Shown here one piece after another: positions 36,823 to 46,085 of a stretch of 64,000 nucleotides of DNA (position 1 is the stretch's first letter; every line of letters starts with the position of its first letter). The position numbers and the translations under genes are program-made. The stretch is from Bacillus aerolatus (GTDB taxonomy: Bacteria > Bacillota > Bacilli > Bacillales > Domibacillaceae), in the NCBI RefSeq assembly GCF_009183655.1, contig NZ_WEIO01000009.1, positions 62,001 to 126,000 of the forward strand, written 5' to 3'. The notes below the pieces were generated by a model. The model ran no database searches, was not told the origin of the DNA, and saw nothing but the letters and a program-made list of their open reading frames with translations.

Positions 36823-38208
36823 GTGAAAACAGTCCTAGTAATAGGCGGAGGCATTACAGGATTAGCTGCCATGTATGAATTGCAAAAATGGAAAAAAGAA
36901 AATCGATCAGATGTAAGGCTAGTACTTGCAGAAGCGTCTGCCGAACTCGGCGGGAAAATTCGCACGGTAAAAGATAACGGTTTTGTGATGGAAGCAGGAG
37001 CAGATTCTATTGTCACGCGTAAAGCGAGTACGTTGTCATTCATTGAAGAACTCGGTTTGGAAAGTGAAGTAGTATACAATGCGACAGGCCGGTCGTTTAT
37101 ATATACAGAAGGAGAATTAAAGTCTATTCCTGCCGAGTCTGTATTCGGTATTCCAGCGAGTGTAGAATCGTTAGCGACAAGCACGCTCGTTTCTGCGGAA
37201 GGAAAAGTAGAGGCCTTGAAAGACTTTTATACAAAAAATGAAACGTTCACAAAAAACGATTCAATCGGTGCGTTTCTTGAACATTTTTTCGGAAAAGAAT
37301 TAGTTGAAAAGCAAATCGGCCCTGTTCTCTCCGGTGTTTATTCCGGCAAGCTCAGCGACTTAACGATTGCTGCCACACTGCCGTATGTGTTTGATTATAA
37401 AGAACAATACGGCAGTATTATAAAAGGGTTTGAAGCAAATAAAGAAAAGTTCCAAAGCGGCGGCGACAAAAAGTTTCTTTCTTTCAAAAGCGGCTTGAGC
37501 GCACTTATAGATGCGTTTGAAAGAAAGCTTGAGGACGTTGAAATTTTAAAGAATATAACAGCAAGCAAGATAGAAAAAGTCAACAATCGTTATCAAGTGT
37601 CTTTTACAAACGATGAAGCGATTGAAGCGGATTATGTCGTACTCAGTATTCCTCATACAGCTGCGGAAACATTATTTAATAATGAGGAAATCGAAAAAGA
37701 GTTTGCCCAGTTGAAAAATAGCTCGCTGATCAGTGTGTACGCTGGCTTTGATGTACCCGACAGTCTTCTTCCGGCAGACGGAACTGGTTTTATCACAAGA
37801 AACAGTGAAGAATTGTCATGTAATGCCTGCACATGGACAAGTCGGAAGTGGAGGCACACCTCAGAAACTGGAAACTTGCTCGTAAGGCTGTTTTATAAAA
37901 GCAGCCACCCGTCATTTGTCGATTTACAAGAAATGAACGAAAAAGAACTGCTTCAAGTAGCGCTTGCCGATATTAATAAAAGCCTTGGCATAACAGCCGA
38001 GCCGATTGTAAGTGAAGTAACAAAATGGTCGGATAACATGCCGAATTATTTGATTACCCATTGCCAAAGCGTGGAAGCGCTCGAAAGGGAACTTGCAGCA
38101 ACTTATCCACGGATCATGCTCGCAGGCTGCTCGTATTACGGCGTCGGCATTCCCGACTGTATCGAAAACGGAGAAAGCACCGCGAGAAAGATCATTGAAT
38201 TACTTTAA
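36823..38208 (+). CDS. hemY: Coproporphyrinogen/protoporphyrinogen oxidase HemY
   Basis: 461-residue FAD-dependent oxidase. The dinucleotide-binding motif GGGITGLAA lies at residues 8-16, followed by EASAELGGKIRT and GADSIVTRK, all typical of Gram-positive HemY (CgoX), which oxidises coproporphyrinogen III in the coproporphyrin-dependent haem pathway. The start is GTG 36823 with AGGGGTG upstream. Unlike B. subtilis, it is not next to hemE and hemH here, so it is either a relocated gene or a second copy. Confidence 0.92.
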   Translation: MKTVLVIGGGITGLAAMYELQKWKKENRSDVRLVLAEASAELGGKIRTVKDNGFVMEAGADSIVTRKASTLSFIEELGLESEVVYNATGRSFIYTEGELKSIPAESVFGIPASVESLATSTLVSAEGKVEALKDFYTKNETFTKNDSIGAFLEHFFGKELVEKQIGPVLSGVYSGKLSDLTIAATLPYVFDYKEQYGSIIKGFEANKEKFQSGGDKKFLSFKSGLSALIDAFERKLEDVEILKNITASKIEKVNNRYQVSFTNDEAIEADYVVLSIPHTAAETLFNNEEIEKEFAQLKNSSLISVYAGFDVPDSLLPADGTGFITRNSEELSCNACTWTSRKWRHTSETGNLLVRLFYKSSHPSFVDLQEMNEKELLQVALADINKSLGITAEPIVSEVTKWSDNMPNYLITHCQSVEALERELAATYPRIMLAGCSYYGVGIPDCIENGESTARKIIELL

Positions 38209-38211
38209 CAA

Positions 38212-38247
38212 AACAGGGCAGGCCATGAAGCGGCTGCCCTGTTTTTG
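38212..38247 (+). terminator. Terminator of hemY
   Basis: AACAGGGCAG pairs with CTGCCCTGTT, followed by T-rich sequence. Confidence 0.8.
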
Positions 38248-38351
38248 TGTCTATTGTGTCTCCGTCGTTTATTTAGTTGTGGGGCATCAAATTCTCAGCC
38301 GATATTTATTCTTAATAAGTTTGCTTGCTGAAATGGATGCAAGTGTTACAT

Positions 38352-39617
38352 CTATGGCTCTCCTGTTTCCAGCGGCTCGAGTGCTCTTGTCTGGTCAATA
38401 TAAATAAATGCGTCATACCGGCTTCCGATTTTAGATGGAACGTAATTGCCATAAGCTTCATACTCAGGGTTGTACACGACGCCAATCGCTCTATGGCCAA
38501 TCCAGCTATCGAATAAATGGCGGTTTTCTTCAGTAAAGGTCAATAATTTATTAAATGCTCCTGTATTATGCAACACATCTTCCCAGGAATCTTTTCGAGC
38601 GGGCGGCACTTCAATCTTTTTAAAAGGCACACCCCATTTTTCTGCTGCAATGACCGTTCCACGATGGGTGCCAAACCCAACAGCGTATACACTTTCTTTA
38701 TTATTTTGCTCCCGAATGAGCTGGCCTACATTAATCATCCCTTCATTTTTCATATCGGTGGCCGAGGCATCGCCTATATGAGTGTTATGTTCCCAAATAA
38801 GAATCTTCGCTTCTTTTCCATGATAGTTTCTCAATTCATTGATAGCTTCAACCATATGTTCATCACGTATATTCCAGGAAAGTGCATCGTTTTGAACCAT
38901 GGCACGGTAATACTTTTCAGCGTTTTTCGTCACTAACGCATTCACTCTTAAATTTAAATCGGCTTCCTGGTCATCTTTGTAATTCTCTTCATGTGCCCGT
39001 ATAGAGGCTAATAACTTTGATACTTCATCTATACACACTTCGGAAAAATTTAAAGTAGAAATTGCATAGTTTTCTGGCTGACGGTTGAAAGGTTCAAAAC
39101 AGGAAAAGGCTTTTCTTGCTAATGCCAGATCGACTCCCGCTGATTTTTCACGTGATAAATATTGAAGGACTTCCTCCATCGATTCCCAAAGACTATATAT
39201 ATCGATTCCGTAGAAGCCAACTTTTTGTTCAGTGCTGCTTTTTTTATTGTATGATCTTAACCATTCGATAAAGGCAGCTATTTCTTCATTCGCCCACATC
39301 CAGGCTGGCCACCTGTTAAATGCTTTTAATACGTCTCTTGCTTCCTTTTTCTCTTCGCCATAACCTTTAATATAACGGTTGACGTGCTGGGCTGATGGCC
39401 AATCCCCTTCAACCGCAATAACCGAAAACCCTTTCTCTTCAATAAGCCTTTTTGACAGGGCGGCTCGAACCGAATAAAATTCAGAAGTTCCATGGCTCGC
39501 TTCACCTAAAAGAACAATTTTTGCCTCCCCGATTTCTTCGGTGATCTTTGTCAAATCTTCGTTCGTATCAAAAGGGATGGCATAGTTTTTTACCGATTTC
39601 TCAAGAATCTGATTTAT
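38352..39617 (-). CDS. Erythromycin-esterase-like protein
   Basis: Erythromycin esterase family (EreA-like, alpha/beta bundle with a catalytic His). LLGEASHGTSEFYSVRA, AVEGDWPSA, the IWEHNTHIGDA block and GFGTHRGTV are well conserved. Many chromosomal members are not macrolide esterases. The usual start codons are missing: the first is a TTG at 39554 with no ribosome-binding site, which cuts into the domain. In-frame sequence continues upstream to AAAAGGAG (39626-39633), followed after 8 bases by ATA (39617). A near-cognate ATA or ATC start, or a mutated ATG, is likely; the safe part is 38352-39554. Confidence 0.8.
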   Translation of the reverse strand: MNQILEKSVKNYAIPFDTNEDLTKITEEIGEAKIVLLGEASHGTSEFYSVRAALSKRLIEEKGFSVIAVEGDWPSAQHVNRYIKGYGEEKKEARDVLKAFNRWPAWMWANEEIAAFIEWLRSYNKKSSTEQKVGFYGIDIYSLWESMEEVLQYLSREKSAGVDLALARKAFSCFEPFNRQPENYAISTLNFSEVCIDEVSKLLASIRAHEENYKDDQEADLNLRVNALVTKNAEKYYRAMVQNDALSWNIRDEHMVEAINELRNYHGKEAKILIWEHNTHIGDASATDMKNEGMINVGQLIREQNNKESVYAVGFGTHRGTVIAAEKWGVPFKKIEVPPARKDSWEDVLHNTGAFNKLLTFTEENRHLFDSWIGHRAIGVVYNPEYEAYGNYVPSKIGSRYDAFIYIDQTRALEPLETGEP

Positions 39618-39932
39618 GATGAAAACTCCTTTTCCCCGTATTTATGAATGGAATAAATTTACCTTTATTCTTCATTATGCTCAACTATTTATACAATACC
39701 CATTGCGGGGTGGGAGGGAACGGAGGAGCTTTTTACTTTGCCCAAAAAGTAAAATATAAATGAATCATGGAAAGGGTGACGAATATGTTGCTGGAACGAC
39801 TGCGAAATTTTATTCATTAAAGGATAGTGGATAGGTAAATATTTATCGAGTATTTTCGTTTAAAAAGCACACACACGGGTATAATGAGTACGTAAGTTTA
39901 ATTTGTTATTTATATGCTAGGAGGCAACAAAA
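39618..39932. other. Intergenic before the cold-shock gene
   Basis: It holds the ribosome-binding site of the esterase gene (39626-39633) and the 5' leader of the cold-shock gene. An 11-codon frame near 39785 was not accepted. Nothing else was recognised. Confidence 0.4.
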
Positions 39933-40133
39933 ATGGAACGCGGTAAAGTAAAATGGTTTAACAGTGAAAAAGGGTTTGGATTCATCGAACGGGAAGATGG
40001 CGAGGATGTATTTGTTCATTTCTCCGCTATTCAATCTGAAGGCTACAAAACATTGGATGAAGGCCAGGAAGTAACGTTTGATGTTGAAGACGGCCAGCGC
40101 GGCCCGCAGGCGACAAACGTAAGCCCGGTATAA
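39933..40133 (+). CDS. csp: Cold-shock protein
   Basis: 66 residues, single OB-fold cold-shock domain. Both RNA-binding motifs, KGFGFI (RNP1) and VFVHF (RNP2), are intact. It binds single-stranded RNA and acts as a chaperone for translation. A perfect AGGAGG lies before the ATG and a strong terminator follows. It closely resembles B. subtilis CspB/CspD but cannot be assigned to one of them. Confidence 0.95.
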   Translation: MERGKVKWFNSEKGFGFIEREDGEDVFVHFSAIQSEGYKTLDEGQEVTFDVEDGQRGPQATNVSPV

Positions 40134-40146
40134 AACCCACCACACG

Positions 40147-40186
40147 AAAAACAGACTCTGCCACAGAGTCTGTTTTCTTTTTTGTT
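40147..40186 (+). terminator. Terminator of the cold-shock gene
   Basis: AAAACAGACTCTG pairs with CAGAGTCTGTTTT around a 3-4 base loop, then TCTTTTTT. Confidence 0.9.
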
Positions 40187-40528
40187 CCAGCCCTTCCGTG
40201 AAAATATCTTAAATGACTGTGGGGTAACTGTTACGTAAATGAATTTCCGCTTTTTTGGCTAAAACAATACGACTGTTCACAATTTATTCTTCTATTAACG
40301 CAGCTCATCTTTCATTTAAAATACTTGCCGCTTATAATAGTATTAAGTTCATTATAAATATTTTCAGCAAGCAATAAGAAATATTTCAAAAAATGTTCAT
40401 GAAAACAACTTTTTGAAAAGTGGATGGTTTATTTTATCATTAAGTGGATGGTCCTTTTTTGTGAAAATAGCTTAAAATAAAGAGTAAGCAACTAATCAAG
40501 TCAGAACAATCTACAAGAGGAGAGACAG
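40187..40528. other. AT-rich intergenic, no gene seen
   Basis: No supported frame and no structured RNA were recognised. Confidence 0.4.
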
Positions 40529-40714
40529 ATGGCTATATTATTAATATTTGTTGTGCTTTTGGTAGCAGTTGGAGCCTTTGGGACAATTGCGGCAGTCAAA
40601 GGAGACGATGAATACAGGCAGGCAACAAAAGGAAACATCGCCCGTTTGTCATGGATTTATGTTGTTGTAGTGACGCTCTCTCTGGCAGCGGTAGGCTTTT
40701 ATATTGTTTTATAA
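40529..40714 (+). CDS. Small two-helix membrane protein
   Basis: 61 residues: a first membrane helix (about 2-22), a short charged cytoplasmic or external loop (KGDDEYRQATKGNIARL) and a second helix (about 41-61). AAGAGGAGAG precedes the ATG. It is followed by terminator hairpins and seems to be a single gene. Unknown function; the size and layout are common among uncharacterised Bacillaceae membrane proteins. Confidence 0.7.
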   Translation: MAILLIFVVLLVAVGAFGTIAAVKGDDEYRQATKGNIARLSWIYVVVVTLSLAAVGFYIVL

Positions 40715-40717
40715 GCG

Positions 40718-40819
40718 AAAGACTAGTGAAGTATGTTCATATTCTTTATTTAATAGAATATGGAGACGCAGAGTCTAGTCTTTTAATAACCTGTCTATAA
40801 CAGAGGAGACAGGTTTTTT
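40718..40819 (+). terminator. Two hairpins after the small membrane gene
   Basis: AAAGACTAG/CTAGTCTTT (40718-40783), with an inner CATATTCT/AGAATATG stem, then ACCTGTCT/AGACAGGT (40789-40814) with TTTTTT. Confidence 0.7.
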
Positions 40820-40853
40820 GCTTTGTTGTGATAAAAAGGGAGGAGGAAGGCCA

Positions 40854-42287
40854 ATGGAGTGGAAACCGAATTTCAATGAAAAGAAACCCGTTTACAAGCA
40901 AATTGCCGAATACATCGAACTGAAGATTTCGACTGGTGATTACCTTGCCGGAAGCAAGCTGCCGTCTGAACGGGCGCTGGCGAAGGAGTTAAAGGTAAAT
41001 CGCAGCACAATTATTGCGGCTTATGAAGAATTGCGGGCAGCAGGAATTGTGACGAGAAGAGAAGGAAGCGGCACGCATGTTTCCGCTGACATTTGGGGCT
41101 TGTCTCACCAGCGCACGCCTAATTGGAACAGGTATGTTGAATATGGCTCATTTTTGCCTAATGATCCTTTAGCGAGGCGCATCCGCAAAGAGACGCAAGA
41201 AAAAAACATCATTAATTTTGCTACTGGGGAACTTTCCGCTGATTTGTTTCCTTCCTCGTATTTTCAACAGCTGTTAGCCGAAAAACCATTTGATGGATAC
41301 CTCGGTTACGATCATCCCCAAGGGAATTTGTCACTTCGGGAAACAATCGTTTCGCACGTACGTGAATTTAAAAAGGTTGAAACGAGCGCTTCCTCGGTTT
41401 TGATCACATCAGGTGCCCAGCAAGCACTTCATTTAATCGTCCAGTGCTTGTTAAAGCCGGGTGATGCAGTAGCGATAGAAGATCCTTCCTATAGTTTTTC
41501 GTTGCCGCTGTTTCAGTCTGCCGGTTTGCGGACGTTTTTACTGCCAGTGGATGAACATGGAGTCAAGCCGGAGGATATATTGTCTCTTTATCAAAAACAC
41601 CGCATTCGAATGGTGTTTTTAAATCCTGATTTTCAAAACCCGACAGGCACTGTTCTTCACCTAGAGAGAAGAAAAGAAATTCTTGAACTGTCTTCTTTGT
41701 ACGGTATTCCGATTATTGAAGATGACCCATACAGTCTCACTTCTTTTACAGGGAAAATCAATCCTACGCTAAAGTCAATGGATGAAAACGGCAATGTATT
41801 ATATATTACATCCTTAACGAAAATAGTGGCTTCCGGATTAAGGATCGGCTGGATTATCGGACCCGATACGGTGATCGAGCGGCTGGCAGATGCGAAGCAG
41901 CAAATTGATTTTGGCCACAGTATTTTTCCGCAATGGGTCGCTGAGCAATTTCTGTCTTCAGACAGTTTTTCCAGCCACATTGTTTCGTTAAGAAACGAAC
42001 TGAAACGAAAAAGAGATTTGCTTGTGGCAAGCTTAAAAGAGCAGATAGGTAGTAAAGTGCGCTTTCATGTTCCAGAAGGCGGCATCCACTTGTGGGTAAA
42101 GTTAACAGAAGACATAGACGAAAATAAATTGCTGGAAGCAGCGATCAAGCACGGAGTTGCATTTGTGCCCGGACGCTTACTAGGTTCGGAAAAAGGATGG
42201 ATGCGCTTTACGTTTGCCCGGCCAGAAGCGGAGACTATTCAAGAAGGGATCGATAGGTTCGCTCAGGCACTTTATCTGTTTGATTAA
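40854..42287 (+). CDS. MocR/GabR-family regulator (GntR HTH fused to aminotransferase-like domain)
   Basis: 477 residues. The N-terminal GntR winged helix (about 1-75, with GSKLPSERALAKELKVNRSTIIAAYEEL) is joined to a class I aminotransferase fold. The PLP lysine lies in the ITSLTKIVASGLRIGW segment, and NPDFQNPTGT is the cofactor Asp/Pro block. MocR proteins use PLP as a sensor cofactor and regulate amino acid, GABA or vitamin B6 genes. GGGAGGAGG precedes ATG 40854. The oxidoreductase gene downstream is 135 bp away and may or may not be its target. Confidence 0.9.
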   Translation: MEWKPNFNEKKPVYKQIAEYIELKISTGDYLAGSKLPSERALAKELKVNRSTIIAAYEELRAAGIVTRREGSGTHVSADIWGLSHQRTPNWNRYVEYGSFLPNDPLARRIRKETQEKNIINFATGELSADLFPSSYFQQLLAEKPFDGYLGYDHPQGNLSLRETIVSHVREFKKVETSASSVLITSGAQQALHLIVQCLLKPGDAVAIEDPSYSFSLPLFQSAGLRTFLLPVDEHGVKPEDILSLYQKHRIRMVFLNPDFQNPTGTVLHLERRKEILELSSLYGIPIIEDDPYSLTSFTGKINPTLKSMDENGNVLYITSLTKIVASGLRIGWIIGPDTVIERLADAKQQIDFGHSIFPQWVAEQFLSSDSFSSHIVSLRNELKRKRDLLVASLKEQIGSKVRFHVPEGGIHLWVKLTEDIDENKLLEAAIKHGVAFVPGRLLGSEKGWMRFTFARPEAETIQEGIDRFAQALYLFD

Positions 42288-42422
42288 ATGCCGATTTGGT
42301 ACAAACATCAAGCAGAGCCATAGCAATCTTCCTAGTCTCATACTACAATAGAGGGAAGAAGCGATCGTTTAAACACCGTAGAAGGACATCCGCTTACAAT
42401 ATCGAAAATTGGAGTGATGGGA

Positions 42423-43415
42423 ATGAAGGCAGTTGTTCACGCGGAAATACCCGGTTTAGAAGGACTTACATACGGAGAGATAGAAGAGAGACAGCCTGGA
42501 GAGGGAGAAGTAAGCATCCGGCTGAAAACAGCCGGTTTAAATCATCGCGATTTGTTCGTGCTTCATCGTCATAAACCGACGGATCCCCCTTTAATCATTG
42601 GTTCTGACGGAGCCGGAATTGTAGAAGCGGTTGGAACGGGAGTAGAAGGAGTTCAGGTGGGAGATGAAGTGATCATCAACCCGGGACTAGGATGGCAAAA
42701 AAACAGTGATGCTCCTCCGGCAGGTTTTGAAATTGTCGGTCTCCCTGATCATGGAACATTTGCAGAGAAAATTGTTGTTCCTGCTGAAAACACAGCGCCG
42801 AAGCCGGCATATTTAACGTGGGAAGAAGCAGGTGTTTTATCATTGGCCGCACTAACTGCTTACCGCGCCTTGTTTACGAGAGGCAAAGTCGAGTCCGGCA
42901 TGAAAGTGTTAATTCCGGGCATCGGCAGCGGTGTAGCCACATTTTTGCTGCAGTTTGCGAAAGCGGCAGGAGCCACGGTGTATGTGACATCACGCTCGAA
43001 AGAAAAAGGCGAGAAAGCGCTGGAATTTGGAGCGGACAAAGCGATTGACAGCAACGAAGACTGGAAGGAAGCGCTCGGCGGAGAAAAGATGGATCTCGTC
43101 ATTGAATGTGTAGGAGCAGCGACATTTAACAAGGCGCTTGAACAGCTGCGGCCGGGCGGCACTATCGTGACATTCGGCGCATCAGCAGGAGATGATGTGC
43201 AAATCAACTTGCGGACTTTTTTCTACGGGCAGTTTAACTTTCTCGGTTCAACGATGGGCAGTGCAGAAGAATACAGCGACATGCTGAAATTTATTGAAAC
43301 TCATCAAATCAAACCGGTTATGGATGAAGTGTACCCACTCAGTGAGTTCGGCGAGGCCTTCAAAAGAATAGAAGAAGCCGCTCAATTAGGAAAGATTGGA
43401 TTTTCTATTAGCTGA
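42423..43415 (+). CDS. Zinc-type alcohol dehydrogenase / quinone oxidoreductase-like protein (YogA-like)
   Basis: 330-residue MDR-family NAD(P)H enzyme. The NHRDLFVLH and GSDGAGIVEAVG segments and the Rossmann motif GIGSGVATF (with a third Gly) are typical, and the length equals Bacillus YogA. Catalytic-zinc ligands are not obvious (no GHE motif), so it is probably a reductase of quinones or enones. ATG 42423 has GGAG 8 bases upstream; the frame begins at GTG 42414. Confidence 0.87.
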   Translation: MKAVVHAEIPGLEGLTYGEIEERQPGEGEVSIRLKTAGLNHRDLFVLHRHKPTDPPLIIGSDGAGIVEAVGTGVEGVQVGDEVIINPGLGWQKNSDAPPAGFEIVGLPDHGTFAEKIVVPAENTAPKPAYLTWEEAGVLSLAALTAYRALFTRGKVESGMKVLIPGIGSGVATFLLQFAKAAGATVYVTSRSKEKGEKALEFGADKAIDSNEDWKEALGGEKMDLVIECVGAATFNKALEQLRPGGTIVTFGASAGDDVQINLRTFFYGQFNFLGSTMGSAEEYSDMLKFIETHQIKPVMDEVYPLSEFGEAFKRIEEAAQLGKIGFSIS

Positions 43416-43430
43416 TTTGGTGATCATCCA

Positions 43431-43467
43431 AAAAGCATGGTTCCTCAAGAGGAGTCATGCTTTTTTA
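43431..43467 (+). terminator. Terminator of the oxidoreductase gene
   Basis: AAAAGCATG pairs with CATGCTTTT, followed by more T. Confidence 0.8.
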
Positions 43468-43700
43468 TACTTTAAACTAGTGAATGAAAGCAAGACGATA
43501 TTTCTTTCACACTTACTGGATGGAGCAGAAAAGTTTAATGCATTTAGAATGAGTGCGTAAAATGAAAACCGCGAAATAGTCTGATGCCTTGCATCTAGCT
43601 GTTGTATTAGCTCGCTCAGTGTGTAAAATAGCTAGTACATAGGGAAATGAAACGACATCAATTTTACAAATAAAGAAAAAAGACAGGAATGAGTGACTAC

Positions 43701-44897
43701 ATGACCAACAAAGTGCGTTTAAAAGTAAAGCCAGCCTATGCGAAAAAAATGAAAGCAGGCTATCCGCTTATTGCGGAAGATGCGATTATGAATAAAAAAG
43801 AATTGAAGGTGGAAGGGACTTTTATTGAACTCGTCGATGAACAGGGCCAATTTATCGGGCAAGGTTATTACGGCAAGCAAAATAAAGGATTAGGCTGGGT
43901 GTTAAGCCGAAGTCCTCGTGAAGTGATTGACGGGAAGTTTTTTAAAACGAAAATCAAAAAAGCATTAGACGACCGGGCTGCTTTTTTTGAAGATGCTGAC
44001 ACGACAGCCTTCAGAGTGTTTAACGGTGAAGGCGACGGTATCGGCGGAGTGACGATTGATTATTTTGACGGTTTTTACTTAATCAACTGGTACAGTGAAG
44101 GCATTTATCGTTTTAAAGATGAAATCATTGATTCGTTAAGAACCTTGACTGACGTGAAAGGCATTTATGAAAAAAAGCGGTTTGCGAAAAAAGGCATGTA
44201 TGTGGAAGATGATGACTTTGTGACAGGGGAGCGGGCGCAGTTTCCGCTTATTGTCAAAGAAAACGGTATTCACTTTGCGATTTATTTAAATGAAGGCGCC
44301 ATGGTTGGTGTGTTTCTTGATCAGCGGGACGTGAGGAAGGCGATCCGTGATCAATATGCAGAAGGGAAAAGGGTGTTAAATACCTTTTCCTATACCGGTG
44401 CGTTTTCGGTTGCGGCCGCACTTGGAGGAGCAGTTAAAACGACGAGTGTGGACCTTGCCAACCGCAGCAGAAGCAAAACCGAGGAACACTTCACCATCAA
44501 TGGCATCGATTACGAGGAGCAGGACATCATCGTCGAAGACGTGTTTAACTATTTTAAATACGCAGTGAGAAAGCAATTAAAGTTCGATATGGTCATTCTT
44601 GATCCGCCAAGCTTCGCTCGCTCAAAGAAGCATACATTCAGCGCGGAAAAAGACTACACAGCTTTGCTCGAGCAGGCCATTCAAATTACAGAGGAAAATG
44701 GCCTCATCGTCGCTTCTACGAACTGCAGCACATTCGGCATGAAAAAATTTAAAGGATTCATTGAAAAAGCCTTTAATAAAACCGGCGAAACGTACAAAAT
44801 CCTGCGCGAATTCACCCTGCCCGAAGACTTTAAAATCACCTCCGAATTTAAAGAAGGCAACTACTTAAAAGTCGCCGTCATTCAAAAAACAACGTGA
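43701..44897 (+). CDS. Class I rRNA methyltransferase, RlmI-like
   Basis: 398 residues: an N-terminal PUA domain (about 1-75), then an RlmI/RlmK-type SAM methyltransferase. FLDQRDVR, LNTFSYTGAFSVAAALGGA (motif I), VDLANRS and DPPSFARSK (motif IV) are diagnostic of 23S rRNA m5C methyltransferases of the RlmI family. Start choice is between ATG 43689 and ATG 43701. The second aligns better with homologues and leaves AGGA 10 bases upstream. Confidence 0.88.
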   Translation: MTNKVRLKVKPAYAKKMKAGYPLIAEDAIMNKKELKVEGTFIELVDEQGQFIGQGYYGKQNKGLGWVLSRSPREVIDGKFFKTKIKKALDDRAAFFEDADTTAFRVFNGEGDGIGGVTIDYFDGFYLINWYSEGIYRFKDEIIDSLRTLTDVKGIYEKKRFAKKGMYVEDDDFVTGERAQFPLIVKENGIHFAIYLNEGAMVGVFLDQRDVRKAIRDQYAEGKRVLNTFSYTGAFSVAAALGGAVKTTSVDLANRSRSKTEEHFTINGIDYEEQDIIVEDVFNYFKYAVRKQLKFDMVILDPPSFARSKKHTFSAEKDYTALLEQAIQITEENGLIVASTNCSTFGMKKFKGFIEKAFNKTGETYKILREFTLPEDFKITSEFKEGNYLKVAVIQKTT

Positions 44898-44952
44898 GCA
44901 TTTACTTTAGGACATTAAAGTGCCGGGGGATTGCCCCCACCGCTTTAATGCG

Positions 44953-45768
44953 TTAATGTTTTTTCGGTTGATATTGGGAAGGTGTCGTGTAGTTTTCTAC
45001 CGCTTCCGCTAATGAAGAGGAACAGTTCAGCCGGACAGAATCGATAAGTGCTTGTTTATTTTCAAACGGAGACGTCTCTTCATGGCCGTCCTTCCATTTG
45101 CGGTGGCGGCGCTCTTCATTAATGGATTGTGTGCCATCTGGTAAAATCGTGGCAATTAGTAATTGTTTATTAAAGGGAGAGCGGGGGTTTTCATGGATAT
45201 TCCGCTTTGCCTTGGATAATTCATTCCAAGGTACGGTTTTCCAATCAAAGACATAGCAGATCGTCCAATCTCCTTGGGCAGATAAAGATTCCATCGCAAT
45301 CGATCCTTTTTCTGTTGCGTGAGTACGCAGCCTGAAAGTGCCAGCGGGTGATGTTACCTCATCGCCGTCAAGCGGCAATGGAGAAAGCGCGAGCCGGCTG
45401 CCGAAGCCGCTGTCAGCAATGTAATTTTCTCCATTGATTCGGAGAAGAACGATCGCGTGCGTGCGGTGAAGCCCCCATTTACCTTCGTTATAAACAGTGG
45501 CGGCACCGAGTTCTGCCTCAAAACCAAGTGTTTTCAACACAAGCAGCAAAAGGGGATTTATTTCATAACAAAGACCGCCACGCCGCTTAACAACCATCTT
45601 ATCCGTCAAAAACTCAGGCGTAATATCTGCTTTATTTCCCCTCATTACATCCACATTCTCAAACGGAAACCACTCCGCAAACTTCCGCAAAACAAACGCC
45701 ACCTGCTCCACAGGCGTTTGCATTCCCATATAACCAGTTTCCTTTAATTCCTTCACCAACCGTTTCAT
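44953..45768 (-). CDS. nat: Arylamine N-acetyltransferase
   Basis: 271 residues with the complete Cys-His-Asp triad: C67 in RRGGLCYE, H104 in HRTHA and D119 in IADSGFG. The family moves the acetyl group from acetyl-CoA to arylamines and hydrazines. ATG 45768 has GGAGG 7 bases upstream; the track start at 45786 has none. It is convergent with the RlmI-like gene and transcribed alone. Confidence 0.92.
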   Translation of the reverse strand: MKRLVKELKETGYMGMQTPVEQVAFVLRKFAEWFPFENVDVMRGNKADITPEFLTDKMVVKRRGGLCYEINPLLLLVLKTLGFEAELGAATVYNEGKWGLHRTHAIVLLRINGENYIADSGFGSRLALSPLPLDGDEVTSPAGTFRLRTHATEKGSIAMESLSAQGDWTICYVFDWKTVPWNELSKAKRNIHENPRSPFNKQLLIATILPDGTQSINEERRHRKWKDGHEETSPFENKQALIDSVRLNCSSSLAEAVENYTTPSQYQPKKH

Positions 45769-45803
45769 ATCCAACCTCCATAACACTTTAACGAATTAAC
45801 GTA

Positions 45804-45853
45804 ACGGGGGTCAGTCCCTCAGCGCTTTAAAGCGCTGAGGGACTGACCCCCGT
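45804..45853. repeat. 50 bp perfect palindrome
   Basis: A perfect inverted repeat centred on TTTAAA, with the outer arms reading GGGGGTCAGTCCCTCAGCGC and the exact complement. It lies in the promoter-side DNA of nat and has no T-run. The GGGACTGACCCC core resembles extragenic palindromes seen in other Bacillaceae (from memory). Confidence 0.85.
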
Positions 45854-46028
45854 CGCAGTAATGCGCTAAAGCGCGGTTTTTCTAAGTATAACAAGTGAAA
45901 CTTTTCTATACAATAAATGAATTATATGGTAATTACTCCTGCATCAAATATCATAGTTTAGCTGTTTAAGAGGCTTTTCGCTGAGAAATACTGTAAGATT
46001 TAGTAATTTTTGCTCTATTTATAATATT

Positions 46029-46048
46029 AGGAATATTGTAATATTCCT
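46029..46048. promoter_or_regulatory. Inverted repeat upstream of the aminopeptidase gene
   Basis: AGGAATATT-GT-AATATTCCT, a 9-2-9 inverted repeat 38 bp before the start codon. It is a candidate repressor site or mRNA hairpin. Confidence 0.4.
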
Positions 46049-46085
46049 CTAGTAGTACCAATTAATTAAGTGGAGGTAGTCATTT

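Noticed and set aside
38352-39617. Acquired macrolide resistance gene
   Set aside because: It belongs to the erythromycin esterase family, but chromosomal members are widespread and mostly of unknown activity; no mobile element flanks it.
39785-39822. 11-codon ORF with a fair ribosome-binding site upstream of the cold-shock gene
   Set aside because: Too short and unsupported by any family or conservation visible here.
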